Positions 24,124 to 33,496 are shown, numbered from the stretch's first letter. The stretch is 41,182 nt of DNA from Eubacterium sp. (GCA_022796875.1 JAAWJJ010000029.1:1-41182); one strand, 5' to 3'. Numbers and translations: made by a program. The notes: generated by a model not told the origin, from the letters alone.

Positions 24124-25107
24124 TTATAGTCCTGTATTTTTAATGATTTCGTCGATCAGCCGATCTGTGCTGACGCCGTCTGCAATCGCTTCAAAGTTTG
24201 TAATAAGCCTGTGGCGCAGGGCAGGATGCGCGACGTAATCGATATCTTCAAAAGCTACGTTGTAACGCCCCTCCATCAATGCGCGCGCCCGCGCGGTTTT
24301 TATAATCGCCTGGGCCGCTCTCGGACTTGCTCCGGCCGTTACGTATTTGCGTACCGCTTCCGGCGCGCCGCTTACTTCCGGATGCGTGGCTACAACAATC
24401 GACAGGGCGTAATCCATGACCGCTTCCGATACCGGAATCTGGCAGATGACTTCGCGCATGCGCAGGATTTCTTCGCCGGTAACGACGGCGGTCAGTTCCG
24501 GGCGTTCGGTTCCGACCGTAATCGCCAGGATTTCGCGGAGTTCGTCTTTGGTAGGAAATTCGATATACAACTGAAACAAAAACCGGTCTAACTGCGCTTC
24601 CGGCAGCGGATAAGTACCTTCGTTTTCGATAGGGTTCTGGGTAGCGAGAACGAGGAACGGCTGTGGAAGTTCGTAGGTTTTTCGTCCGGAAGTTACCGTT
24701 TTTTCCTGCATGGCTTCCAGAAGGGCAGCCTGCGTTTTCGGCGTGGCGCGGTTGATTTCGTCCGCCAGTACCAGTTGCGCGAAAACCGGTCCCGGTTCGA
24801 ACTGAAATACGTTCCTGCCGTCTTCTTTTACGATCAGGCTCGTGCCGGTCACGTCGGCAGGCATCAGATCCGGGGTAAACTGAATACGGGAAAAACTCAT
24901 CTGAAATACTTTGGAAACCGCCTTTACCAGCTCCGTTTTGCCAAGTCCCGGAACGCCTTCCAAAAGTACGTTTCCGTCAGACAGGATGGACAGGATCAGT
25001 TGTCGGATTACATCTTTTTGCCCGATGATTGCCCGCCCGATTTCCGCTTCGCAGTTGTTTATTTTGGTGATGATCTCTTTTATTTCCTGTTCGTTGATTT
25101 CGCTCAC
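24124..25107 (-). CDS. MoxR-family AAA+ ATPase
   Basis: A 327-residue AAA+ ATPase. Walker A is GVPGLGKTEL (51-60), Walker B is LVLADEINR (112-120), sensor 1 is LATQNP, and the C-terminal helical lid is complete. MoxR proteins act as chaperones that mature metal-dependent or vWA-containing proteins and complexes. It begins with GTG at 25107, with AGGAGGG about 8 bases before. It precedes the DUF58 and vWA genes in the standard order and is the energy source for that part of the operon. Confidence 0.96.
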   Translation of the reverse strand: MSEINEQEIKEIITKINNCEAEIGRAIIGQKDVIRQLILSILSDGNVLLEGVPGLGKTELVKAVSKVFQMSFSRIQFTPDLMPADVTGTSLIVKEDGRNVFQFEPGPVFAQLVLADEINRATPKTQAALLEAMQEKTVTSGRKTYELPQPFLVLATQNPIENEGTYPLPEAQLDRFLFQLYIEFPTKDELREILAITVGTERPELTAVVTGEEILRMREVICQIPVSEAVMDYALSIVVATHPEVSGAPEAVRKYVTAGASPRAAQAIIKTARARALMEGRYNVAFEDIDYVAHPALRHRLITNFEAIADGVSTDRLIDEIIKNTGL

Positions 25108-25128
25108 GTTTTTTCCCTCCTGTAGGAT

Positions 25129-26742
25129 TTATTTGTTTAATTCTTCAAAATAGGATTTCACAATATCCTGCAGTCCGCCCGGATAATTGGAACCCTGAAC
25201 TTTGGACATTGCCTGTTTGCTGTAGGAACCGAGTACCTGCTCATAATTGACGGAATTGCCGGACCAGGAAAGCGACGGTCCGCCCTGGGAGGCGTAGTTT
25301 TTCCCTGCCGACGGTGAGCCGGTCAGATTGCCGTCGTCGCCTGTCTGATTCGGGACGGCTATCTTTTCGCCTTCAAAAGAAATGTCTTTTTCATAGCCGT
25401 TTTTACTGCCGTAATTCCATCCGGTGCCGTTTCCATTTCCGGAACCGCTGCCGTTACCGTTACCGTTGCCGTTACCGTTACCGCTGCCGTTACCATTTCC
25501 GTTACCGTTACCGCTGCCATTACCGGAATCGCTGCCATTACCGTTGTTGCTGTCAGAATTGCTGCTGCCGTTATTATTGTTTCCGGAGTTGTTGTTTCCG
25601 GAGTTATTATTTTTGCCGGAATTGCCGTTATTGTCGGAATTATTCTGGGCAAGAACCGTTTGCGCCTGTTGTTTGATTGCGCCGACGGTTGCTTTTGCAG
25701 AAGCAAGCTGCGAAGAAGTCAGGTTCCCGGATTTTGCCAGGGAAGCGGCGTTTTCAAGCTGTTCGGATAATTCGCCGTTTTCTGCTTCTTCTGCCAGTTC
25801 TTCTAACGCTTTAGCGAGTTCTTCTAGTTCCTGTTCGGATAATCCGCCGTTTTCTTCGGAGCTTTCTGCCTGCTCAAGCAGTTCTTCTGCTTTCTCAGCC
25901 AGTTGTTCCTGTGTTTTCGCATTTTGTAACTGTTCCGGATCCGGGGAACTTTCTTTTTGGCTGTCGGTGTGAAGAGAAGACGCCAGTTGTTCCATTTTTT
26001 TCTGAACGGAGGTGTTTTCCGTTTTTTTGGCGGCTTCGGATAGCTTATATTCTGCCCGTTCCAGGGTTTTATCCAGTTGTTCCTGTGTTTTCGCTTCGTT
26101 TAACTCTTTTTGGAGCTGTTCCAACAGTTCCTGATATTCCGCGAGTTCTTTTTCGCTTAAGGCATTCGATTCCTTTTCTTCTGCCAGTTCCCTGCCGACC
26201 TGTTCAATTTTTTCTTCTTCTGCCGTTGCCTTTTCGGCGATTTCATGTGTTGTTTTTGCCGTTTGTTTTGCCGGAGAAAGAGCGAGGGCGCTAATAACTA
26301 AAACCGCGCCCAAAAGAGCCGGAACCAGGATGCGTTTTCGTCCGATCCTGACCGGAAGTCTTTTGGATACGGAGATTTGTGATAAACGGTCTAGCGTGTC
26401 TTTTTTCTGTATTTCTGCAAAAAATCCGTCTTCATGCAGCAGTTCCAGAGCCGTGACGGTGCGTTCTTTCAGGCCGGTCTGATCCAGGATAAGAGCGGAT
26501 TTTTTTCTGTCGGGCCGGGAAATGACGGCCCATACAAAGGCGACTGCAAGTGAAGCGCATACCGCCCCTGCCGCCCAGGCATGGACGCTGTACCATGGAG
26601 TAAAATAAGAAATGATTTCAAATACGGCGCCGGCCAGAATACCGGCCGGTGCGCACTGAATCAATTTATGGATAAGATGCCGGACGAATACCCATGCCTG
26701 CAGACGGCTTATAAATTTTTGAATTTTCCGGTTGTTATTCAC
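25129..26742 (-). CDS. Coiled-coil membrane protein with Asn/Gly-rich tract
   Basis: A 537-residue protein of unknown function. Three membrane helices lie at about 31-47, 56-74 and 137-154, similar to the start of DUF4175-type proteins often found near MoxR. Residues about 165-345 are Glu/Lys/Leu-rich coiled coil, with a 22-bp DNA repeat (25899-25920 and 26073-26094) encoding two KTQEQL units. Residues about 350-435 are nearly all Asn, Gly and Ser. The C-terminus is a short helical segment (KVQGSNYPGGLQDIVKSYF). A GTG start at 26742 has GAGGGC 6 bases upstream. It could be a scaffold that bridges the membrane and the vWA complex. Confidence 0.85.
   Translation of the reverse strand: MNNNRKIQKFISRLQAWVFVRHLIHKLIQCAPAGILAGAVFEIISYFTPWYSVHAWAAGAVCASLAVAFVWAVISRPDRKKSALILDQTGLKERTVTALELLHEDGFFAEIQKKDTLDRLSQISVSKRLPVRIGRKRILVPALLGAVLVISALALSPAKQTAKTTHEIAEKATAEEEKIEQVGRELAEEKESNALSEKELAEYQELLEQLQKELNEAKTQEQLDKTLERAEYKLSEAAKKTENTSVQKKMEQLASSLHTDSQKESSPDPEQLQNAKTQEQLAEKAEELLEQAESSEENGGLSEQELEELAKALEELAEEAENGELSEQLENAASLAKSGNLTSSQLASAKATVGAIKQQAQTVLAQNNSDNNGNSGKNNNSGNNNSGNNNNGSSNSDSNNGNGSDSGNGSGNGNGNGNGSGNGNGNGNGNGSGSGNGNGTGWNYGSKNGYEKDISFEGEKIAVPNQTGDDGNLTGSPSAGKNYASQGGPSLSWSGNSVNYEQVLGSYSKQAMSKVQGSNYPGGLQDIVKSYFEELNK
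25425..25640. repeat. Hexamer-rich minisatellite coding for the Asn/Gly tract
   Basis: On the plus strand this reads as short CCGTTACC- and CCGCTGCC-type units with a period of 6, and later 3-15 base units. On the coding strand it gives alternating Asn and Gly codons. Such tracts expand and contract by replication slippage. Confidence 0.8.
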
Positions 26743-26803
26743 ATCTGTGCCCTCTTTATTATTACATTAATTTCCAGGTTATTTTGTCATTATATTGCTG
26801 TTT

Positions 26804-27745
26804 CTATTTTTTCTTCTTTACCGGCTGTAAAAATTTGTCTTTTTTGCACATCATATCCAGATGGCGAACAGTCAGGAAAATGAACAGTACGCCGAGTGCC
26901 GCCGTGACAATAAAACTGAAAACGTACCAGTGCTCGGACATGGCGACCAGACCCGGCGCGGAGGTTCCGAAGACACCGCCGCTCAAAAATTCGTGCATAC
27001 AGCCAATGCCGGTGTAGGTGTGCAGCAGCGAATCTACAAATCCGGTAGCAGGATTTAACAGCAAAATGGAATGGAACCATCCCATCTGGACGGCAGGCAT
27101 ACTGCCGGCGGCAGTCGTGGAATTGGACATTGCGGTCATTAACGCGATGTTTTTTCCGGCGTAAATACTGCCGACAACCGCCAGTGTCCCGACGAAAAAT
27201 GCCAGTTCGATTACCATTGTCATGATAATTGACAATATTGTTTTCTTAAAAACGGAAGCGACCCATACGCCGATCGTGCCGCAGAAAAATGCGCTCACGA
27301 GAATTTCCGCAAGGAAAACAAATAAAAATCTCCACTGGATTCCGCCGTATATAAATGCAATCGCCATGGCGGGCAGGCTGCTGACGACAAAAAGGATCAC
27401 ATTGCACATAGAGGAAAACAGCTTTCCGAGTACAATTGTGAGCGAACTGACGGGAGCGGTCAAAAGCAGATCCAGCGTCTGCCGTTCCCGTTCTCCGGCA
27501 ATGCTGCCAGCGGTCAGTATAGGTATGATAATGCAGATCAGTACAAGCTGCATGAATGCAAGGACAAAAAAGACCATGGTCAGTGCGGAAAATTCTACGG
27601 ATCCGGAGAAACCGGATGCAGATCCGGCGAGTATTGCCAGCGCAACGATTGCCATGATTCCGCTGTAAAACATTAATGCAATTGGAAATTTGATACTTCT
27701 GGAACCCAAAAGCAGTTCCTTTTTTAAAATCGGATTTATTTTCAT
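26804..27745 (-). CDS. ABC-2 type permease
   Basis: A 313-residue permease with six predicted membrane helices, starting MKINPILKKELLLGSRSIKFP and carrying the family's typical TAGSIAGERERQTLDLLLTAPVSS block. ABC-2 permeases form homo- or heterodimers with an ATPase to export polymers, lipids, peptides or drugs, or to work with gliding or envelope machines. The ATG at 27745 overlaps the ATPase stop as ATGA and has AGGGAGGTG just upstream. The longer frame to 28090 lies inside the ATPase gene and is spurious. Confidence 0.93.
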   Translation of the reverse strand: MKINPILKKELLLGSRSIKFPIALMFYSGIMAIVALAILAGSASGFSGSVEFSALTMVFFVLAFMQLVLICIIIPILTAGSIAGERERQTLDLLLTAPVSSLTIVLGKLFSSMCNVILFVVSSLPAMAIAFIYGGIQWRFLFVFLAEILVSAFFCGTIGVWVASVFKKTILSIIMTMVIELAFFVGTLAVVGSIYAGKNIALMTAMSNSTTAAGSMPAVQMGWFHSILLLNPATGFVDSLLHTYTGIGCMHEFLSGGVFGTSAPGLVAMSEHWYVFSFIVTAALGVLFIFLTVRHLDMMCKKDKFLQPVKKKK

Positions 27746-28683
27746 GATTGCGCACCTCCCTGATTTTTCTCGTTGGTGAGTTCCAGAAACAGGGATTCCA
27801 GGTTTCCTTTCTCTTTGTAATAGCTTTCTACCGGAATGTCGGCAGCCATCAGGCGTTTCAGCAGGTTTGCCGTTTCTGTATCGTCCCCGGTATAATCGGC
27901 AACGACATAATCTTCGCGTACGGATACCCGTTTGGTATGCGGGTCTTCTTTTAAAAACTGTACGGCTTCCTCCTGCCGGGATAATACGCGTACATGAAGC
28001 GGATGGGCATGCATGGCGCGCATCTGGATTTCGTCTACGGTTCCGTACATCAGAAGTTTTCCATGGTTCATAATGCCGATCGTATGGCACATATCTGCCA
28101 GTTCCGGCAGGATATGGGAGCTGATAATGACTGTTTTTCCCATGGAGCCGAGATTTTTTAAAATTTCTTTCATTTCAAATCTGGCTCTCGGGTCCAGTCC
28201 CGACGCCGGTTCGTCCAGAATCAGCAGTCCCGGGTTGTGTACGAGGCTGCGTGCCAAACAGAGGCGCTGCTTCATGCCGCGGGAAAGGCTGTCGACATAA
28301 CTTTCTGTTTTATCAGACAGGTTAACCAGATCCATGAGCTGTAAACAGGTTTCCCGCGCTTCTTTTCCAACAATTCCATAGAGAGAAGCGTAAAATTCCA
28401 TATATTCCAGCGCTTTCAGATTGTCGTATACGCCGAAGAAATCCGGCATATAACCCATTTTCCGTTTTACTTTTTTGCTGTGTTTGATCGCGTCGGTGCC
28501 GTCAATGAAGACGTTTCCGCTTGTTGCGGAGAGCAGTCCTGCCGCGATTTTCATAGTAGTTGTTTTTCCGGCTCCGTTATGCCCGACAAAACCGAATATT
28601 TCTCCGGGACTGATGTGCAGGTTCAGGTCGTCCACAGCACGGAAATTGCCGAAGTTTTTGTTTAAATGTTCGATAGTAAGCAT
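27742..28683 (-). CDS. ABC transporter ATP-binding protein
   Basis: A 313-residue ATPase with Walker A GHNGAGKTT (34-42), signature LSRGMKQR (133-140), Walker B LLILDE (153-158) and an added C-terminal domain, typical of ABC-2 exporters. The ATG at 28683 shares one base with the upstream stop (TAATG) and has AGGAGGTGG upstream. A longer frame to 28791 is inside the previous gene. It powers the permease encoded next to it. Confidence 0.95.
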   Translation of the reverse strand: MLTIEHLNKNFGNFRAVDDLNLHISPGEIFGFVGHNGAGKTTTMKIAAGLLSATSGNVFIDGTDAIKHSKKVKRKMGYMPDFFGVYDNLKALEYMEFYASLYGIVGKEARETCLQLMDLVNLSDKTESYVDSLSRGMKQRLCLARSLVHNPGLLILDEPASGLDPRARFEMKEILKNLGSMGKTVIISSHILPELADMCHTIGIMNHGKLLMYGTVDEIQMRAMHAHPLHVRVLSRQEEAVQFLKEDPHTKRVSVREDYVVADYTGDDTETANLLKRLMAADIPVESYYKEKGNLESLFLELTNEKNQGGAQS

Positions 28684-31205
28684 TAGTTTCCACCTCCTAT
28701 TACGGTGATTGGCGGTGCGTAATCGCTCTGATTCTGGCTGCCGGCGATAAATTTCAGGGAAATAATGCCGTCTGATCCCATATACGGGCATCCGTCCTTA
28801 AACTCTATCAGGCTGCTGTCTGCAAATAATACGTCGTATTCGCCGGTTTGCTGGTTTAATCCGAGGATGGTGACTTTTCCGGTGCCGCCGTACATGGAGG
28901 TGTCTTCCTCCGATTTCAGGAAAGCGTATACCTGGCTGATATTTTCGTGGACGTCAAAAGCTACTTCGACTTCGTCGCCGTTTAACCAGCCGTCGCCGTC
29001 CCAGCCGGACGGATTTCCGATTGCATACTGATACAAATTCACGTTGGAAGCGCCCGGGTAATCTTCATAAGCGGCCGGATCCCGACGAACCAGTATCGCC
29101 GCTCCTTTTTCTTTCGTTTTCTCCGACGAAAAATAATTTGTTTCCCATTCCGGCAGATAAGCAAATGTGTATGCGCTCATATCGTTAATAGAACTCAGGT
29201 AGTTTTGCCCGAATATGTTCCATGCATTGTTAAGCTGCGTTAATTCCCGCTGTTCTTCCTCGGAAGCCGGTGAACCGTTTATGTTATGGTAAATGGAAGA
29301 GAAAGAGTCGTAGGAAAACTGAAACTGTTTATTGTCAGCGACATCAAATTCTTTGGTTTCTCCGGCTTTCATGGAGCCAAGTATGACCATACGGTTGTGC
29401 GTATATACGGAAACGCCTTTCAGGTCGTATCCGCTGTTATTTGTCACGCTGCCCTTGATTCCGGAAATCGTATTCGTGATTGTGGTTTCCAGGCCGTTAT
29501 TTTCCGGAAGCTTCGATTCGGCGGTGCAATCTGCTGTAAAATAGGAAGATTCAAAGGTAACGCCGTTGCGGAGGCCAAGCTGATATCCCTCTGGAAGCTC
29601 GCGGACAGCCGTTTTGTAATTATATAAATTTTCATTATTGGAAGAAACTCCAAATAAGGAGATATTATAATTGTTACCCGGCACTACCGACAGGTTGGAA
29701 AGCGTGTTGTTTAAAGTGACGGTTGTTCTGGAAGCATTTGGTACCTGAATACCAATATACGCTTTTTGGGAGCGTCCGTCCGTTTCCGCATCGTAGTAAA
29801 AATCGGTTATGGAAGCCATTTGCGGTTCATGGATCCGCATATTTCTACTGAACAGAAAGACTCCTCCGGTGACAGCGACGGACAGTACCGGAATAATAAC
29901 CCATATGAAACCGCGTTTGTCAACGGCTTTTAAAATCAGGTACAGGCCCGGGCCGACTAAAACGACAAATACAATAAATAATATTATAAATAATGGCATA
30001 TTCGGTTTCAGAATTTCATGGAGAGAATCCAATGCGTTGGAAAGCGTCCATGTATCCATATAGTTTCCGTAGTTGAGCTGTTCGATGCGCTGTATTCCGT
30101 ATCCGGTGGCGGATTGTTCCAAAAGAATCTTTGCCATATCGCCTTTGGCACTCCAGCTGTTGACCGGTTCCATTCCCAGATTAAAAGCGGTTACGATAAC
30201 CCTGCCCTGTCCGGCCGGCTGCGCCCAGATCAGTTCCGGATTGGACAGGACGTTTTCTAACGGCGCGCCCTCGCTCATCGAAAGGGTAACGACGCCGTCC
30301 GTTTCTGCAAAAGGAACTGCGGCGGATTCTTCCGGAGGTTCTGCCAACAGCAGTTCGCCGCTTTGCGCGGCGCCAACGGAACCGTTTACAAAACCGTCCT
30401 GGAATCCTGATAATGTCTGCTGATAATCAGAGCCGGTGCCGATGATCAGGATGCCTCCGGTTTTTACCCAGCTTTTCAGAGCGTTTAACTGTTCCTCGCT
30501 CAACGCAGACGTGTCATAACTGTTAATGACAAGATAACTTAATGGTTCCAGACTGGACGCCTGATCCGGGAAATTATCTTTTCCGAGTTCTATCACCTGT
30601 GTGATTCCGGTATAAGTGCCGATATGGACGCTTTTTCCGTCCATATAATTGAGGGCGGTGAAATCATCGCTTAAAATCCCGACCAGCGCGTTTTCGGCGG
30701 ATTGGCCCTGCAGGGTGATATCATAGTTCAGGACCGTTTTGCCGGCGGTATTTTCCAGTTCAATCCGGAGCGGAGAGATAGAAGATACATTTTCCACGGA
30801 AGTGGAAATGGTTTTTTCGGTTCCGGCTGTGAGCATAACGTCTTTTTCATAAGCGACGGCGTCACGGGAAAACTGTTCGCCGGGAACGATAACCCGTAAG
30901 ATTCCTTCAAAATCATTGTTAATGCTTTCCACATATACGGTTAGCGGAAGCGGAACACCGGGTTTTGAATATCCGCCTAATCCCGGGACCGCACGGATAT
31001 GGAAATCGTCTGTCGTTAATTCCATCTTCTTCTTCGACGTACTTTCTGCTTCGGATGTTTCTGCTTCTGTAGCTTCGGATGCCTCCGGGTTTGTATCTGC
31101 CGACTGTGCCTGCGCGGCATGGATTCCTGTCGGACTCAGCGTAAATATCAGTAACGCGATACAAATGGCGGCAGTTTTCAGGATTGTTTTTCTGATCTGT
31201 GCCAA
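28683..31205 (-). CDS. Secreted/membrane protein with GATase-like domain, first gene of the operon
   Basis: An 840-residue protein that opens the eight-gene operon. A signal peptide (about 1-30, ILKTAAICIALLIFTLSPTGIHA) is followed by a Glu/Ser-rich linker and a beta-rich domain. A GATase/DUF4350-like segment follows, in which YLVINSYDTS and GGILIIGTGSDY are visible. Two membrane helices sit near residues 400-450, and a long beta-rich extracellular C-terminus ends the protein. The TTG at 31205 is taken as start because GGGAGGAG lies 8 bases upstream; the ATG at 31235 has no such site. It could be the extracytoplasmic partner of the ABC and vWA parts. No family was recognised with certainty. 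Confidence 0.82.
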   Translation of the reverse strand: MAQIRKTILKTAAICIALLIFTLSPTGIHAAQAQSADTNPEASEATEAETSEAESTSKKKMELTTDDFHIRAVPGLGGYSKPGVPLPLTVYVESINNDFEGILRVIVPGEQFSRDAVAYEKDVMLTAGTEKTISTSVENVSSISPLRIELENTAGKTVLNYDITLQGQSAENALVGILSDDFTALNYMDGKSVHIGTYTGITQVIELGKDNFPDQASSLEPLSYLVINSYDTSALSEEQLNALKSWVKTGGILIIGTGSDYQQTLSGFQDGFVNGSVGAAQSGELLLAEPPEESAAVPFAETDGVVTLSMSEGAPLENVLSNPELIWAQPAGQGRVIVTAFNLGMEPVNSWSAKGDMAKILLEQSATGYGIQRIEQLNYGNYMDTWTLSNALDSLHEILKPNMPLFIILFIVFVVLVGPGLYLILKAVDKRGFIWVIIPVLSVAVTGGVFLFSRNMRIHEPQMASITDFYYDAETDGRSQKAYIGIQVPNASRTTVTLNNTLSNLSVVPGNNYNISLFGVSSNNENLYNYKTAVRELPEGYQLGLRNGVTFESSYFTADCTAESKLPENNGLETTITNTISGIKGSVTNNSGYDLKGVSVYTHNRMVILGSMKAGETKEFDVADNKQFQFSYDSFSSIYHNINGSPASEEEQRELTQLNNAWNIFGQNYLSSINDMSAYTFAYLPEWETNYFSSEKTKEKGAAILVRRDPAAYEDYPGASNVNLYQYAIGNPSGWDGDGWLNGDEVEVAFDVHENISQVYAFLKSEEDTSMYGGTGKVTILGLNQQTGEYDVLFADSSLIEFKDGCPYMGSDGIISLKFIAGSQNQSDYAPPITVIGGGN

Positions 31206-31285
31206 AATAATTACTCCTCCCTGTTTTTGAGTCATACCCTGTCAGTTTGCTGCAGGATATTTGATTGTAAAAATCTGTTGCGGAT

Positions 31286-31294
31286 ATTATAGCA
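31286..31294 (-). promoter_or_regulatory. Extended -10 promoter of the eight-gene operon
   Basis: On the minus strand TGCTATAAT is an extended -10 with a perfect hexamer. No good -35 is visible. It lies about 80 bases before the TTG start, which gives an ordinary leader. Confidence 0.6.
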
Positions 31295-31359
31295 GTAATT
31301 GTTTAAGATAAGAAGAGGTGATTCTTAAAGTTTTTTTAATTCAGAGGAAGAAATACGAA

Positions 31360-31396
31360 AGGGCATCCCCCGACTTATAAGTCTGGGAGATGCCCT
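31360..31396 (-). terminator. Hairpin at the end of the sigma/anti-sigma operon
   Basis: AGGGCATC (31360-31367) pairs with GATGCCCT (31389-31396); inside, CCC pairs with GGG, and GACTTATAAGTC closes the loop on itself. On the minus strand the stem is followed by TTTCGTATTTC, a weak T-tract. It lies about 20 bases after the anti-sigma stop. Confidence 0.75.
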
Positions 31397-31417
31397 CTGA
31401 TATTCCTGAATACGATT

Positions 31418-32929
31418 TTACTGCGCTGTATCCGCCTGTCGGATATCTACGTATCCAGTATTTAAGGATTCTTCCGAAAATTCGTATGCGGAACCGGATG
31501 TGTTAAGAGAAAGGTACATTTTATCCAGTTCGTCCGCATTGACAATTTTTGCCACATGCAAAGTGACGGTTTCGCCCGGCTGGAGCGATGAAATATAGTT
31601 TTTGTTTTCTTCGCCGCCGCGGATATCGAAATAATCCATTTCTCCGAAGCCGCCGGCCCTGCCGTAAGCGACAGCATCTGTCGCATCGTCGCCGTCCGTT
31701 AATGCCCTGTCATAAATTTCATAGCCGTTGTCAGTTTCCGTTAATCCGACAAAGCTGGCAAAGAAAAGAATATCTTTTAATTCGGCGTCGCCGGTATTTT
31801 TATATTCTACGGTGGCGTATACCAGTTTTTGGGCAACTTCTTCCGTGCGGGTTTCTTCGTCTATCGTATTGATGCCGTCGCCGGATTTGATATATTTGAT
31901 GCTGTTATTTGCAAGCGTTCCGCTGCTGTCTAATTCATTTAACAGGTCGGAGTCCGTGAATTCACTGTTTAACAGGGACAGATCGTCCGCAATTTGTATG
32001 TCAGTAACCGTTGCTTCCAGGTCGGTTGCCATGATCCATTCGCCCTCCGGAGTAGTGGCGGATGCATTTACCGGGAAAGCCTCTCCGACGGCATGCATAT
32101 TCTGCATTTCTTCTCCGGAGGCGGCCAGGCGCGCGTCTATATGCTCTGTTTCCGGATTTATGCTGTCGCTCCAGGCAACGATATCGGCAAGTTTTCTGGT
32201 TTCGCCGGTCGGCTGTACGTTGAGTCCTTCGGCTACTTTTATCGCGTCCTCTTTGGTGACGTCGTCGCCGACATACATTTCCACGATCTGCCAGTAACCA
32301 GGATATGCAATATAGATGCGTTTATTAAAGGCCTGGCCGGTTTTTTCCAGGTAAATGGCGTTGTTGTCGTTGATTTTTATTGATTCGCAGGCAGCAGTAT
32401 TGGTAATTGTCGGGAAATTTTCTTCGGAAAGTTCTTGATCCATTGCAGATGTGGCAATGGATACGCCGCCCTGATAAGGGGTTGCTTCGTAGAAATACTT
32501 GTCTGAGCCATCGTCTGCGGCGATCATTCCTTCCGGAAGATATGTGGCTTCCATGGACAGAACCGGTATTTCTTCAGGTACGGAAACCGCTGCACCGGAA
32601 TCCTCGGCCTGTGCGCCGTCTGCCTGGTCGGCAACGATACCGGCTTTTATGCCGTAGCCTCCTTCTTTTTGCGTCTGCCAGCGATAGAGCCTGCTTCCAG
32701 CAAATGTGGTAGTGCCGACGGCGATTGTTGCGACAAGAGCGGCAGCAATGATTTTTTTCCACGGTGCTTTGCCGCTTCTTATGTCGCTTATGTGTGAAGG
32801 GTGTTTTCCGGACAACTGCTGCTGTACTTCGTGTTCAATCATGGCACGGATGTCTTCCGGGATGGCCGGATATTCCTGTTTTAAATTGTTGAACGAAGTA
32901 TTGTTTAAGTTTGTTTTGTTTATATTCAT
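31418..32929 (-). CDS. Membrane anti-sigma-like factor (DUF4179/DUF4367-type)
   Basis: A 503-residue protein with a cytoplasmic N-terminus of about 57 residues, one membrane helix (about 58-78, WKKIIAAALVATIAVGTTTF) and a large extracellular part. Residues about 110-255 resemble DUF4367-like sensor domains (EATYLPEGM, IYIAYPGYWQIVEMY). The C-terminal part resembles a DUF4352/telokin-like fold (YATVEYKNTGDAELKDILF). It is encoded directly after an ECF sigma factor, so it most likely binds and inhibits it until a cell-surface signal arrives. AGGAGG lies 10 bases before the ATG. Confidence 0.85.
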   Translation of the reverse strand: MNINKTNLNNTSFNNLKQEYPAIPEDIRAMIEHEVQQQLSGKHPSHISDIRSGKAPWKKIIAAALVATIAVGTTTFAGSRLYRWQTQKEGGYGIKAGIVADQADGAQAEDSGAAVSVPEEIPVLSMEATYLPEGMIAADDGSDKYFYEATPYQGGVSIATSAMDQELSEENFPTITNTAACESIKINDNNAIYLEKTGQAFNKRIYIAYPGYWQIVEMYVGDDVTKEDAIKVAEGLNVQPTGETRKLADIVAWSDSINPETEHIDARLAASGEEMQNMHAVGEAFPVNASATTPEGEWIMATDLEATVTDIQIADDLSLLNSEFTDSDLLNELDSSGTLANNSIKYIKSGDGINTIDEETRTEEVAQKLVYATVEYKNTGDAELKDILFFASFVGLTETDNGYEIYDRALTDGDDATDAVAYGRAGGFGEMDYFDIRGGEENKNYISSLQPGETVTLHVAKIVNADELDKMYLSLNTSGSAYEFSEESLNTGYVDIRQADTAQ

Positions 32930-32977
32930 ATATGAACTACCTCCTGTTTCATGTCTTGTATCATGTTCTGTGTAATT

Positions 32978-33496
32978 TCAGTGAAATGACGAGCTGGCTT
33001 TGCAGGGGGCGCTTTGCCGGTCTGCATATGCGTCATTCACAGCCAATTGCTTTTTTAGCCTGCCCCTCGCTTTGTACAGCCGGTTTTTGATGGCGCTTTC
33101 CGTTGTGTCTTCAATGACGGCGACTTCTTTAATACTGAATCCTTCCGCATAGTAAAGGATTACCGCCATACGCATATCTTCCGGAAGGTTAGAAACGGCC
33201 AGATACAGGTCGGTATAATCCTCCGCTTCATAGGAGGCCGTATCCGGGATAGATTCCAACGGAATCAGCTTTTTCTCTTTTCTCATAATGGCGTAACATT
33301 CATTTTTTAAAATGCGGATCAGCCAGGTTTTTGCGTATCGGTCGTTTTTTAAAGTATGAAGATTTGAAAATGCTTTTACTATTGATTCCTGTATGGCGTC
33401 GGCACAGTCCGCATTACTGCGCAGCAGCGTTTTTGCGACCCGGTACAGGCTGTCTTCTGATGCAATGATCAGGCTCCCTAATCGTTCCTTTGTCAT
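32978..33496 (-). CDS. ECF-type RNA polymerase sigma factor
   Basis: A 172-residue sigma factor with the two ECF domains: region 2 at about 10-75 (ADCADAIQESIVKAFSNL, KTWLIRILKNECY) and region 4 at about 105-155 (LPEDMRMAVILYYAEGFSIKEVA, ESAIKNRLYKARGRLKKQ). It would direct transcription of its own operon and of envelope-stress or similar genes. AAAGGA lies 7 bases before the ATG. The membrane partner follows by 48 bp. A good own-type promoter was not identified. Confidence 0.95.
   Translation of the reverse strand: MTKERLGSLIIASEDSLYRVAKTLLRSNADCADAIQESIVKAFSNLHTLKNDRYAKTWLIRILKNECYAIMRKEKKLIPLESIPDTASYEAEDYTDLYLAVSNLPEDMRMAVILYYAEGFSIKEVAVIEDTTESAIKNRLYKARGRLKKQLAVNDAYADRQSAPCKASSSFH

Noticed and set aside
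25424-25972. Long plus-strand frame rich in Pro and Leu opposite the Asn/Gly tract
   Set aside because: It is the complement of the low-complexity coding repeat and has no start signal.
27746-28090. N-terminal extension of the ABC permease
   Set aside because: It lies in the ATPase gene in another frame; the ATG at 27745 has its own ribosome binding site.
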